A stretch of 37,348 nt of DNA. Source: an uncultured Bacteroidales bacterium (GTDB lineage Bacteria; Bacteroidota; Bacteroidia; Bacteroidales; Marinilabiliaceae). This document shows positions 9,186 through 17,448 of the stretch, one piece after another. Position numbers and translations under genes: made by a program. Below the pieces are notes generated by a model. The model saw only the letters and a list, made by a program, of their open reading frames with translations, was not told the DNA's origin and did no database searches. The first letter of the stretch is position 1. Every line of letters begins with the position of its first letter. The DNA lies in contig CALAUL010000074.1 of NCBI GenBank assembly GCA_937892255.1, positions 1-37,348 of the forward strand, given 5' to 3'.

Positions 9186-9270
9186 GTCCCTATGTGGTAA
9201 GCTCTTTTGAGTTGCAATAATCGTAAAAATATTCGACATAGTCAATAGCGAGACGGCAACCACGGACATT

Positions 9271-9320
9271 GTTAAAGGTGCTTTAAACGCCATTTAAACA
9301 CCGTTTAAAAGCTACTAAAA
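9271..9320. repeat. Phased TTTAAA array, copy A (11-bp period)
   Basis: Hexamers start at 9271 (GTTAAA), 9282, 9293 and 9304 (all TTTAAA) and 9315 (CTAAAA), exactly 11 bp apart. The five-base spacers vary, but around the central pair they read GGTGC and CACCG, giving a rough palindrome. The array lies 86-135 bp upstream of the preferred start (9185) of the minus-strand nucleotidyltransferase gene. Related arrays are at 25244-25282 and 30401-30450. The even spacing suggests protein binding on one face of the helix (inference). Confidence 0.75.
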
Positions 9321-9357
9321 GAATGCATTGCAAAAGACCTCAAACATACACGCAGAT

Positions 9358-9584
9358 AATATCAAGCCAAAGCCGTGAAGTGGTCTATTTTTCTGAGTCG
9401 AGAAGTCACGGTAACCCTGCGGTAACTCTGCGGTAGCTCTACGGTGACGTTGCAGTGAAGAAATTTAGGCTTTAGTTCGGAAATAGGACACTGAGAAAAG
9501 ACATTGAGCCAAGACGTCGACAGACAAAGAAACGGACAAGAGGCACTGCGAAACGAAAACATCTGAATGACAAATATCAAGCCA
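9358..9584. repeat. Imperfect direct repeats flanking about 200 bp
   Basis: The 12-mer AATATCAAGCCA occurs at 9358-9369 and again at 9573-9584. The similarity extends a little on both sides (GAT/GAC before; a CC-TGAA-TG pattern after). The segment between the copies contains the GGTAAC-type tandem array. No terminal inverted repeat was seen, so it is not called as an insertion element. Confidence 0.5.
9410..9453. repeat. 11-bp tandem repeat, four units (GGTAACTCTGC-like)
   Basis: Four consecutive 11-bp units begin at 9410, 9421, 9432 and 9443. They start GGTAAC, GGTAAC, GGTAGC and GGTGAC and end in CCTGC, TCTGC, TCTAC and GTTGC. A fifth, decayed unit (AGTGAAG) may follow. The period equals that of the TTTAAA arrays, but the unit sequence differs. 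No reading frame of a recognisable family uses it. Confidence 0.75.
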
Positions 9585-9609
9585 GACCTGAAATGTAAGT
9601 AATTATTAT

Positions 9610-9617
9610 TATCTTTG
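9610..9617 (+). promoter_or_regulatory. Probable -7 box of the lpxK promoter
   Basis: TATCTTTG at 9610-9617 fits the Bacteroidota -7 consensus TAnnTTTG and lies 20 bp upstream of the lpxK ATG. No good TTTG -33 box is visible at the expected distance. Confidence 0.5.
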
Positions 9618-9637
9618 GCCGTGTAAAAAGAACATGT

Positions 9638-10663
9638 ATGCATATCTTTCGATTTCTCTTGTACCCGTTTGCAATGATATATTGCGGTGTGACAGACTTA
9701 CGCAATTGGCTTTACGACAAAGGATATAAAAAGAGTCGTAAGTTCGATTTTCCAATTATATGCGTTGGCAATCTTACCGTCGGAGGAACGGGCAAAACAC
9801 CTTTTATAGAATACCTGACAAGATTGCTGGCTCCCTTTACTCCATCATTGGTCAGTCGAGGTTATCGTCGTTCGACTCGAGGAATGGTCATAGGGAAACT
9901 TGAGCACACAGCGGCTCAGATAGGCGACGAACCATTTCAGATACTACACAAGTTTCCGGATATGACGGTGATAAGTGATGGCAATCGCAACAGAGCAATA
10001 TCGTATCTGTTGGATAAAGGACAAACGGGCGTTGTCCTTATGGACGATGGCTATCAGCACCGCAAGGTAGAGCCGGGCTTGAACATCATAATGTGCGATT
10101 ATGCGCGTCCGATGTGGTGCGACTATGTCTTTCCGGTAGGTAATCTGCGAGAGTCGCAGAAATGGATAAAGAGAGCACACATCATCATAGTCAACAAATG
10201 TCCTTCTGACTTGTCGCAGATAGAGGCCGACGGCATACGAGAAATGATGAACCTTTACCCCGACCAACAACTCTTCTTCGGAACGGTAGTGTATGGAATA
10301 ATGCGGCGCAGTGATGGTACGACATTAGATGAAGTACTGAATCCGCGGGAAGTAGTGTTGGGAGTTACGGGAGTAAGTCGTCCGGCACCATTCTATGATG
10401 AACTTGAGCGTAGAGGATTTGTCGTTGACCGAATGAACTTCTCCGACCATCATCCGTTTACAGAGAACGACATCAAAGCCATACAGAAGCGAGCATGTCG
10501 CATAGGAGCAAAGAGCGTCATTACGACGGAAAAAGACAATACACGCATGCCGGAAATACCCGGACTCAATGTGTATTACATACCTATAGAATTGCGCATA
10601 CTCTTAGGTCAAGAAAAGAAGTTGAATCAAATAATAATAGATTATGTTGCAGGCAATAAATGA
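9638..10663 (+). CDS. lpxK: Tetraacyldisaccharide 4'-kinase (LpxK)
   Basis: LpxK phosphorylates the 4' position of the lipid A disaccharide at the inner membrane. The 341-aa protein begins with a hydrophobic N-terminal segment that serves as membrane anchor. It carries the Walker A loop V-G-G-T-G-K-T (residues about 48-54). The conserved L-V-S-R-G-Y-R-R, I-G-D-E-P and D-D-G-Y-Q-H blocks of the family follow in order. Length is close to E. coli LpxK (328 aa). The ATG at 9638 follows a -7-like box. The last 20 bp overlap the start of the purine nucleoside phosphorylase gene, so the two are probably cotranscribed even though their pathways differ. Confidence 0.95.
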   Translation: MHIFRFLLYPFAMIYCGVTDLRNWLYDKGYKKSRKFDFPIICVGNLTVGGTGKTPFIEYLTRLLAPFTPSLVSRGYRRSTRGMVIGKLEHTAAQIGDEPFQILHKFPDMTVISDGNRNRAISYLLDKGQTGVVLMDDGYQHRKVEPGLNIIMCDYARPMWCDYVFPVGNLRESQKWIKRAHIIIVNKCPSDLSQIEADGIREMMNLYPDQQLFFGTVVYGIMRRSDGTTLDEVLNPREVVLGVTGVSRPAPFYDELERRGFVVDRMNFSDHHPFTENDIKAIQKRACRIGAKSVITTEKDNTRMPEIPGLNVYYIPIELRILLGQEKKLNQIIIDYVAGNK

Positions 10664-11459
10664 AGCGGCAGAATATTTGAAAGCCCAATTTGCCGAACAA
10701 CCGCAAGTGGCCATCATCTTAGGCACCGGTTTGGGAGGCCTTGTCAGTGAAATAGAAATAGAGAAAACAATCGCATACGAAGAGATACCGCATTTCCCGC
10801 GTTCTACGGTCGAAGGACATGCAGGACGGCTGATACTCGGTAAGATAGGAGGAGTATCTGTTCTAGCCATGCAGGGGCGTTTCCATTACTACGAAGGATA
10901 TGCCATGTCGCAAGTGACAATGCCCGTCAGAGTCTTCAAAACAGCCGGAATAAACACACTCTTCGTCTCAAATGCATCGGGTGGCCTCAACCCGTCGTTC
11001 AAGGTCGGAGACATAATGGTTATTAACGATCACATCAACATGTTTGGGACAAATCCGCTCATAGGCAAAAACTATGAAGAGTTTGGACCTCGTTTCCCGG
11101 ATATGAGTGAGACATATAGCAAGCGACTTATAAAACGAGCATTTGAGATAGCACAAGCAAATGGCATAACACTGCAAGAGGGAGTATATGTCGGAACTAC
11201 AGGCCCGACATTTGAAACACCGGCAGAATATAAGATGTTTCGTCTTTTGGGAGCCGACGCAGTGGGAATGTCGACAGTGCCGGAAGTAATCATTGCTCGT
11301 CATGCAGGAATGGAAGTCTTTGGCATATCGATAATAACAGACTCGGGAGTTCCGGGAGAGATAGTGGAGGTAAGTCATGAAGAGGTGCAAAAAGTTGCAG
11401 CAGCGGCAGAGCCACTCATGACGAAGGTAATCAGAGAATTGGTTGTCAGCCTTAGATAG
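10644..11459 (+). CDS. punA: Purine nucleoside phosphorylase (trimeric PNP type)
   Basis: This enzyme cleaves purine ribonucleosides or deoxyribonucleosides with phosphate, giving free base and pentose-1-phosphate for salvage. The 271-aa protein matches the trimeric inosine/guanosine family. It has the phosphate-binding loop I-I-L-G-T-G-L-G near residue 25, then G-R-F-H-Y-Y-E-G, V-S-N-A-S-G-G-L-N, T-G-P-T-F-E-T-P and G-M-S-T-V-P-E. The start lies 20 bp inside lpxK. A rho-independent terminator follows at 11473. With purN and a nucleoside permease elsewhere in the window it belongs to purine metabolism. XapA is the nearest alternative name. Confidence 0.93.
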   Translation: MLQAINEAAEYLKAQFAEQPQVAIILGTGLGGLVSEIEIEKTIAYEEIPHFPRSTVEGHAGRLILGKIGGVSVLAMQGRFHYYEGYAMSQVTMPVRVFKTAGINTLFVSNASGGLNPSFKVGDIMVINDHINMFGTNPLIGKNYEEFGPRFPDMSETYSKRLIKRAFEIAQANGITLQEGVYVGTTGPTFETPAEYKMFRLLGADAVGMSTVPEVIIARHAGMEVFGISIITDSGVPGEIVEVSHEEVQKVAAAAEPLMTKVIRELVVSLR

Positions 11460-11472
11460 AAGGATAATAAAA

Positions 11473-11513
11473 GAAAGGAGTTCGATAGTACAAAAGTCGA
11501 GCTCCTTTTCTTA
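11473..11513 (+). terminator. Rho-independent terminator after the PNP gene
   Basis: A stem of about 12-13 bp pairs 11473-11485 with 11497-11509, with one G-U pair and an 11-base loop. A T-rich tract overlaps the end of the stem. It begins 13 bp after the stop codon of the PNP gene. Confidence 0.8.
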
Positions 11514-11608
11514 TACAAAGGCAAACGGAAAACACGTTTAGTTAATGAGAATAGAGAGAGTTACGAAAGAAGCGCACGGAAGACATTGAAATAAAACTGC
11601 GATAATTT

Positions 11609-11641
11609 TTTGTTCGGTACTATTTAATTTACTTAAATTTG
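11609..11641 (+). promoter_or_regulatory. topA promoter, Bacteroidota type
   Basis: TTTG at 11609-11612 and TAAATTTG at 11634-11641 are separated by 21 bp, a good match to the Bacteroidota -33/-7 promoter. The -7 box ends 21 bp before the ATG at 11663. It overlaps the in-frame TTG at 11639, which supports the ATG as the real start. Confidence 0.75.
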
Positions 11642-11662
11642 CACCGCAGTAATTGTATAAAT

Positions 11663-14056
11663 ATGGCGAAAACGGGAAAAGCATACGATTTAGTAATAGT
11701 GGAGTCACCCGCAAAGGCAAAGACGATAGGACAATTCTTGGGTGATGGATTTGAAGTGAGATCAAGTTATGGTCATATACGAGACTTGAAGAAGAACAAC
11801 TTCGGAGTCGACGTGGCGAATAACTATGCTCCGGAATACATCGTACCGGAAGAGAAAATGACGGTAGTTGCCGAACTGAAGAAGTTGGCAGACAAAGCAA
11901 GGAACGTATGGTTGGCTTCCGATGAAGACCGAGAGGGAGAAGCAATATCGTGGCATTTGTCGGAAGTGTTAGGTTTAGATGTTGCAACAACAAAGCGAAT
12001 AGTATTTCATGAAATCACAAAAGAGGCGATACAGAATGCAGTCAAAACACCTCGTACCATAAATATGAATCTTGTCAATGCGCAACAAGCACGTCGAGTG
12101 TTGGATCGTCTTGTGGGCTTTGAACTATCGCCGGTGCTATGGCGCAAAGTCAAACCATCGTTGTCGGCAGGAAGAGTACAGTCAGTAGCAGTTAGAATAT
12201 TGGTTGAGAGAGAGAGAGAAATATTTGCATTTGTTCCGCAATCATCGTATCAGACCATAGCTTCGTTCGTCATGGAAGATGGGCATGTGCTCAAAGGCGA
12301 ATTGACAAAACGATTTGAAACGCTCGAAGATGCTGAGGCGTTCTTAAGCAAATGTAGAGGAGCACAATTTGCAATTGCCGAAATAGAGAAAAAGCCTGTA
12401 ACGAGAGTACCAGCACCGCCTTTTACGACGTCAACATTGCAACAAGAGGCAAGTCGCAAATTAGGATTCTCCGTATCGCAGACAATGTCAATAGCCCAAA
12501 AGTTATATGAAGCCGGATTTATAACATATATGCGTACCGACTCTGTAAATTTGGCTGATGTTGCAATTCGCACAGCAGCATCTGTTATAACAGAGAACAT
12601 GGGTAAAGAATACCATAAAGTTCGCAAATACAAGACAAAAACGAAAGGAGCACAAGAAGCGCATGAAGCAATACGTCCAACGTACCTACAAAATCAAAGC
12701 ATAGAAGGGACTTCGCAAGAAAAGAAACTCTACGACTTGATATGGAAAAGAACCATAGCATCGCAGATGGCAGATGCGCAACTCGAGCGTACCAATATCA
12801 AAATATCTGCACAAGGAGTGAAGTATGAGTTTGTATCGACAGCAGAGGTAGTAATCTTTGACGGATTTTTGAAAGTCTACGCAGAGTCGACAGATGATGA
12901 AGTAACGGAAGAAGAGGTGGCTACATTGCCAAGTGTCAATTTAGGTGACAAACTCGGAATAAAGAGCTTACAATCAAGGGAACGTTGGAGTCAGCGACCA
13001 TCGCGTTATAGTGAAGCGTCGTTGGTTAGAAAACTTGAGGAACTGGGAATAGGCAGACCGTCGACATACGCACCGACAATATCAACAATACAGCAACGAG
13101 GATATGTAGTCAAAGAAAACAGAGAGGGAACAACACGAAAATATAAATTGTTGACACTTACCGCGAAAGGCGTAGATATAAAAGAGAAGGCCGAAAACTC
13201 AGGAGCAGAGAAGAGTAAACTCTTCCCGACGGATATCGGAATGCTTGTGACGGATTTCCTCCTTGCGAACTTTGAAGAAGTAATGAGTTATGACTTTACG
13301 GCAAGTGTAGAGAAGCAATTTGATGATATTGCAGAGGGAGAGTTGGTATGGCAGGACGTGATAAGCGACTTTTATAAGCCGTTTAATGTCAAAGTAAAAG
13401 ACGTCATGGAGAACTCGCAAAAGAATACCGGAGAGCGTATTTTGGGGATAGACCCAAAGACTGGAAAGAGCGTCAGTGTTCGAGTAGGACGTTTCGGTCC
13501 AATGGCGCAGCTTGGAGATTCACAAGACGAAAATGACAAACCGCAGTACTCGTCACTACGACATGGACAACATATCGAGACAATAACATTGGAGGAAGCA
13601 TTAGCATTATTCGAATTGCCGCGAACCATAGGAGAGTATGAGGGAAAGTCTGTAGTGATAAGCATAGGTCGATTTGGTCCGTATATACGCCACAACAATA
13701 CATTTACATCCCTAAAGAAGGGAATAGACGATCCTTATACTATAGATTTGGGAACAGCTATAGAAAGAATAGAAGAGAAAAGGCAAGCAGACAGCAATAA
13801 AGTGTTGAAAGAATTTGTGGAAGATGCGTCATTGAAGATACTCAATGGACGTTGGGGCCCGTACATCTCGTTTGGGAAAAACAACATTAAAATACCGAAA
13901 GGCACAGATGTGTCGGATATGACATATCAAACCTGTAAGGAACTATGTGACAAAGCATTGACAGAAGAAAAGGGAAGTAAATCGAAAGATAAAAAAGCGG
14001 TATCGTCAACGAAGAAGACAATAGTTGCAAAAAGAACGGTATCAAAAAAGCAATAA
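11663..14056 (+). CDS. topA: DNA topoisomerase I (type IA)
   Basis: TopA relaxes negative supercoils through a 5'-phosphotyrosine intermediate. Numbering from the ATG at 11663 (797 aa), the N-terminal TOPRIM domain shows V-E-S-P-A-K-A-K-T-I and the acidic D-E-D-R-E-G-E-A. The catalytic tyrosine is Y289 in F-I-T-Y-M-R-T-D-S. The C-terminal part contains repeats of the form R-x-G-R-F-G-P or G-R-W-G-P-Y-I, the glycine-rich repeats typical of TopA in this phylum in place of classical zinc ribbons. It ends in a lysine-rich tail. I prefer ATG 11663 over TTG 11639, which lies inside the promoter. No terminator is visible before porP 66 bp downstream, so readthrough into the T9SS genes is possible. 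Confidence 0.96.
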   Translation: MAKTGKAYDLVIVESPAKAKTIGQFLGDGFEVRSSYGHIRDLKKNNFGVDVANNYAPEYIVPEEKMTVVAELKKLADKARNVWLASDEDREGEAISWHLSEVLGLDVATTKRIVFHEITKEAIQNAVKTPRTINMNLVNAQQARRVLDRLVGFELSPVLWRKVKPSLSAGRVQSVAVRILVEREREIFAFVPQSSYQTIASFVMEDGHVLKGELTKRFETLEDAEAFLSKCRGAQFAIAEIEKKPVTRVPAPPFTTSTLQQEASRKLGFSVSQTMSIAQKLYEAGFITYMRTDSVNLADVAIRTAASVITENMGKEYHKVRKYKTKTKGAQEAHEAIRPTYLQNQSIEGTSQEKKLYDLIWKRTIASQMADAQLERTNIKISAQGVKYEFVSTAEVVIFDGFLKVYAESTDDEVTEEEVATLPSVNLGDKLGIKSLQSRERWSQRPSRYSEASLVRKLEELGIGRPSTYAPTISTIQQRGYVVKENREGTTRKYKLLTLTAKGVDIKEKAENSGAEKSKLFPTDIGMLVTDFLLANFEEVMSYDFTASVEKQFDDIAEGELVWQDVISDFYKPFNVKVKDVMENSQKNTGERILGIDPKTGKSVSVRVGRFGPMAQLGDSQDENDKPQYSSLRHGQHIETITLEEALALFELPRTIGEYEGKSVVISIGRFGPYIRHNNTFTSLKKGIDDPYTIDLGTAIERIEEKRQADSNKVLKEFVEDASLKILNGRWGPYISFGKNNIKIPKGTDVSDMTYQTCKELCDKALTEEKGSKSKDKKAVSSTKKTIVAKRTVSKKQ

Positions 14057-14122
14057 AAAGTCAGAAATGGCGTTTTAGAAGAGAGAAAAGGCAGTATGTA
14101 GTACGAAAGATAGCGAATAGAA

Positions 14123-15151
14123 GTGAAGGGTCAGAAAAATAATATAGCTCATTATCAGCACATAAGATATAAAGTTAAAATCTTTTGTCGCTGTGAGTGT
14201 GTTTTTTTGATTATTTTTATTTTATTTTGCAATTTGTGTTGTGAGACGTGCACGGCACAGAATGAATTTCAGATAAGCGGAGTGGGGGCACTGCCATCGG
14301 TAGTGAATCCCGGAGCTGTAGGAAATAGCGGGTCGTATAAAGCGATTGTAGCATATAGAGCACAGTGGGTCGGCTTTGAAGACGCACCTTCCACAACGGT
14401 GATAGGTGTTGATGGGGAAGTGAAATTTTTGAAGAATTTTCATGGAATAGGCGCAAATGTCTTCCACGATAAGATAGGAGCGTTTACGAACATGAATGTT
14501 AACTTGAACTACAGTTATCACTTGGAGTTGAATGATGGAATGTTGGGATTGGGCATGCGAATAGGAGCGTTGAATGTGGCAATGAATACATCTGATTTAC
14601 GGACCTCTGTAGATGGAATGGAAGATGATTATCATCAGTCGGACGATATGACATTGCCGGGGGAAGATGATAGTGCAACGGGTTTAGATGTAGGTCTGGG
14701 GGCATTTTATCAGACGAAGCGAGGATATTTGAGTTTCTCCTTGTTGCATGCAAATGCTACAAAGATAGAGATGAAAAATGGGGCTGTAGTGAAGTTTAAA
14801 CCAGTGATGACGTTGGGAGCCGGGCGACAGTACAAGTGGAATTCGGATAATGTATTTGAGCCACGTTGTTTTGTTAAGACGGATTTTTCGACGCTTCAGA
14901 TGGATGTAAGTGGATGTTTGCAGATAAGAAAGGTTGCTGTAGTGTGTATAGGATATAGACTGCAAGATGCTGTTTTTTTTCAGTTAGGAGCAAACCTTTC
15001 CAACGGACTTTTCGTAGGATACTACTATGAAGTTGGTACTACAAAACTTGCTTCGTTTAATAGTGGAACACATGAGATTTCAGTGGGTTACACTTTTAAT
15101 TTAGATATAGAAAAAAGAACAAAGAGATATAAAAGCGTAAGATTATTATAA
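14123..15151 (+). CDS. porP: PorP/SprF family type IX secretion system membrane protein
   Basis: This is an outer-membrane PorP/SprF-type beta-barrel protein of the T9SS. The N-terminal mature part has the family-typical run from F-Q-I-S through P-S-V-V-N-P-G-A-V-G to Y-R-A-Q-W. The rest alternates short strands, such as L-S-F-S-L-L-H and V-G-Y-Y-Y-E-V-G. A stop codon 12 bp upstream and the lack of any early ATG leave GTG at 14123 as the first possible start, giving 342 aa; a TTG at 14207 would leave a signal peptide with no basic residues. The signal region is unusual, with seven cysteines between residues 22 and 43. It opens the porP-gldKLMN cluster; gldK starts 19 bp after its stop. Confidence 0.88.
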   Translation: MKGQKNNIAHYQHIRYKVKIFCRCECVFLIIFILFCNLCCETCTAQNEFQISGVGALPSVVNPGAVGNSGSYKAIVAYRAQWVGFEDAPSTTVIGVDGEVKFLKNFHGIGANVFHDKIGAFTNMNVNLNYSYHLELNDGMLGLGMRIGALNVAMNTSDLRTSVDGMEDDYHQSDDMTLPGEDDSATGLDVGLGAFYQTKRGYLSFSLLHANATKIEMKNGAVVKFKPVMTLGAGRQYKWNSDNVFEPRCFVKTDFSTLQMDVSGCLQIRKVAVVCIGYRLQDAVFFQLGANLSNGLFVGYYYEVGTTKLASFNSGTHEISVGYTFNLDIEKRTKRYKSVRLL

Positions 15152-15170
15152 ATAGGATATTATAGTTATT

Positions 15171-16502
15171 ATGAAGAATATAGTTGTATTTGCACTCGCA
15201 TTGATGCCACTCTTCTTGAATAGTTGCGGTGGAACAGGCTCGGGAGAGCTTACAGGCTTGTCACGTGATGCAAGCTTCTTTGAGCCAAGTCCGTATGGTA
15301 TGTTGTTCATAGCACAGGGCAGTTTTAATATGGGTCAGAATGAACAAGACGTAGCAGGTTTGACAAATGCTCAGACGAAGACGGTAACTGTACGTTCGTT
15401 TTGGATGGATGAGACGGAGATTACCAATTCGGAGTATCGTCAGTTTGTGTATTGGGTACGTGACTCTATAGCACGACGTATGTTAGGCGATCAGTTTGAG
15501 GAGTTTGTGATAGCGGAAGACGCTATGGGTAATGAAATTGATCCTCCATTTTTGAATTGGGAGGTTGAATTAGATTGGACTTCACCTGACTATGCGGAGA
15601 TTCTTGAGGAGATGTATTATCCAGAGAAAGAGCGTTTCTTTAGAAGAAAGGAGCTTGACACTCGTAAATTGGAATTTGAGTATGAGTGGGTAGATCTCGT
15701 TCAGGCAGCAAAGCGTAGTAACAGATATAATTTTGAAACAAAGCAGTACGAGGGTAGTGTATATGACATCAATGGAGAGTTGAATGATATAGCAGATCGT
15801 TCTTCGTTCATTATGAAAGACAGAGTATTGGTTTATCCGGATACATTGTGTTGGATAGCTGATTTCACATATTCATACAATGAACCAATGACGAAGATGT
15901 ATTTTTGGCATCCCGGTTATGATAACTATCCGGTAGTGGGTGTTAATTGGAAGCAGGCTACTGCATTTTGTATTTGGCGTTCGAACCTCTTGAACAACTA
16001 TTTGCACCAAGAGCATCAGCCGTTGGCTATGGATTATCGTTTGCCGACAGAGGCAGAATGGGAGTACGCTGCACGTGGGGGGTTGAACCAAGCGGTATAT
16101 CCATGGGGTGGTTATTATACTCGCAACAACAGAGGTTGTTTTGTGGCAAACTTTAAGCCGTTGCGAGGTCGTTATGCGGATGATGGTGCTATATCAACAT
16201 CAGTAATATGTTCGTATGCTCCTAATGACTTTGGACTTTATGACATGGCTGGAAATGTTGCAGAGTGGACATCGAGTTCGTTTGATGAGTCTGCATACGC
16301 TTACACCCATGACTTGAATCCTGATTATAAGTATAACGCTCGTCCAGATGAGTCGCATGTCATGAAGCGCAAGGTTGTTCGTGGTGGTTCATGGAAGGAT
16401 ATAGCGTATTTCATGCAGTGTGGAACACGTACATATGAGTATCAGGACTCTTCTGCAAGCTACATTGGGTTCCGATGTGTTCGAGATTACATAGGAGAGT
16501 AA
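15171..16502 (+). CDS. gldK: GldK/PorK, T9SS outer-membrane-associated lipoprotein
   Basis: GldK (PorK) is a lipoprotein that forms, with GldN, a large periplasmic ring under the outer membrane in the T9SS. The 443-aa protein has a lipoprotein signal ending in L-N-S-C with Cys19 as the likely acylated residue. It then has a formylglycine-generating-enzyme (FGE-sulfatase) fold, shown by F-W-M-D-E-T-E-I-T-N, D-Y-R-L-P-T-E-A-E-W-E-Y-A, D-M-A-G-N-V-A-E-W-T and V-V-R-G-G-S-W. In PorK this fold is believed to be structural rather than catalytic. It lies between porP and gldL in the standard order. Most arginines use CGT, as in the other gld genes here, which suggests high expression. Confidence 0.96.
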   Translation: MKNIVVFALALMPLFLNSCGGTGSGELTGLSRDASFFEPSPYGMLFIAQGSFNMGQNEQDVAGLTNAQTKTVTVRSFWMDETEITNSEYRQFVYWVRDSIARRMLGDQFEEFVIAEDAMGNEIDPPFLNWEVELDWTSPDYAEILEEMYYPEKERFFRRKELDTRKLEFEYEWVDLVQAAKRSNRYNFETKQYEGSVYDINGELNDIADRSSFIMKDRVLVYPDTLCWIADFTYSYNEPMTKMYFWHPGYDNYPVVGVNWKQATAFCIWRSNLLNNYLHQEHQPLAMDYRLPTEAEWEYAARGGLNQAVYPWGGYYTRNNRGCFVANFKPLRGRYADDGAISTSVICSYAPNDFGLYDMAGNVAEWTSSSFDESAYAYTHDLNPDYKYNARPDESHVMKRKVVRGGSWKDIAYFMQCGTRTYEYQDSSASYIGFRCVRDYIGE

Positions 16503-16551
16503 TTCAGAAAACTATTTGTCAACAATCAAGAAATAGAAAAATTTATCAGTT

Positions 16552-17409
16552 ATGATGAGTATAACAGAATTCGTGCAAAGCCCGGGATATAAAAAGGCAA
16601 TGGCATACGTTTATGGATTTGGAGCTGCGGTTGCTATTGTGGGTGCGTTGTTTAAGATTATGCACTTTCCGGGAGCTGGAGTAATGCTTATTGCAGGTTT
16701 GGGTGTAGAGGCTTTGATTTTTGCTCTTTCGTCTTTTGAGCCACCTCATGAGACTCCAGATTGGAGTTTGGTGTATCCAGAACTCATAGGATTGGATCCT
16801 GATGAAGATGGTGTTGGTGGTCATGGAGGTCATGGTGGCCATGGTGGTGGCAGATCTAAAGGAGTTAACAATGCAGTAGGAGGCGGCAGTGAGTTGTCGG
16901 CTTTGGTGTCGGCAGGTGCGATAGAGCAGAAGACTATCGACGAGTTGTCGGAAGGAGTTAAGAAATTGGCTTCAACGACATCGCAGATGGCGGACATATC
17001 TGGAGCTGCTACTGCAACTAAGGAATATATTAGTAATGTAAAGAGTGCATCGGATCAGTTGACACAGTTCTCGGCAGTGCAAACATCAGCAGTAGAGTTG
17101 GGAGGTAAGTTTGCTGAAAATTGTGCAAAACTTAACAATTCGATAGCTTCACAGGCAGATCAATCTGAGCAATTGAGTAAGAATATAGGGGCGGTAAATG
17201 CTGCGTACCAGACACAGTTGCAGGGAATCAATAGCCAGATTAAGTCAACAGAAACATTGGTTAACGGACTTTCATCTATATCAGCAGAGATAGTTGCATC
17301 GGTTGAGGGCGTTAAAGAATATAGAGCACAGGTTGCTAATTTGAGCAAGACTGTAGGAGAGTTGAACTCTATCTATGGTAATATGCTTAGTGCCGTAACT
17401 AATCGCTAA
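16552..17409 (+). CDS. gldL: GldL/PorL, T9SS inner-membrane motor protein
   Basis: GldL with GldM forms the proton-driven rotary motor that powers type IX secretion. The 285-aa protein has two membrane helices in the first 65 residues. The second contains Glu53 in G-V-E-A-L-I-F, at the position of the glutamate known to be essential in the Flavobacterium homologue; Lys35 and His38 lie at the end of the first helix. After an acidic D-P-D-E-D-G comes a linker of three G-G-H repeats (residues 89-101), which I do not recognise as a usual GldL feature. A coiled-coil-like cytoplasmic domain follows. The start may be either of the two adjacent Met codons at 16552 and 16555. Confidence 0.95.
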   Translation: MMSITEFVQSPGYKKAMAYVYGFGAAVAIVGALFKIMHFPGAGVMLIAGLGVEALIFALSSFEPPHETPDWSLVYPELIGLDPDEDGVGGHGGHGGHGGGRSKGVNNAVGGGSELSALVSAGAIEQKTIDELSEGVKKLASTTSQMADISGAATATKEYISNVKSASDQLTQFSAVQTSAVELGGKFAENCAKLNNSIASQADQSEQLSKNIGAVNAAYQTQLQGINSQIKSTETLVNGLSSISAEIVASVEGVKEYRAQVANLSKTVGELNSIYGNMLSAVTNR

Positions 17410-17448
17410 TAGGGGTAAAGGAGTATTAATCTATAAAATCGGAAAACG

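Larger units (their letters stand above)
9186..9637. other. Repeat-rich intergenic region between the nucleotidyltransferase gene and lpxK
   Basis: No convincing gene is present here; a 93-codon open frame on the minus strand (9362-9643) has no recognisable family and covers the repeats. The region holds a phased TTTAAA array (9271-9320), an 11-bp tandem array (9410-9453), a pair of imperfect direct repeats (9358-9369 and 9573-9584) and a -7-like box before lpxK. It must also contain the promoter of the minus-strand nucleotidyltransferase gene, but I see no clear match. Confidence 0.6.

Noticed and set aside
9358..9584. Miniature transposable element between the direct repeats
   Set aside because: No terminal inverted repeats or transposase-like ends were found.
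9362..9643. A 93-codon minus-strand ORF covering the 11-bp tandem array
   Set aside because: Its residues show no family pattern and the frame is kept open by repeat composition; it also overlaps the lpxK start.
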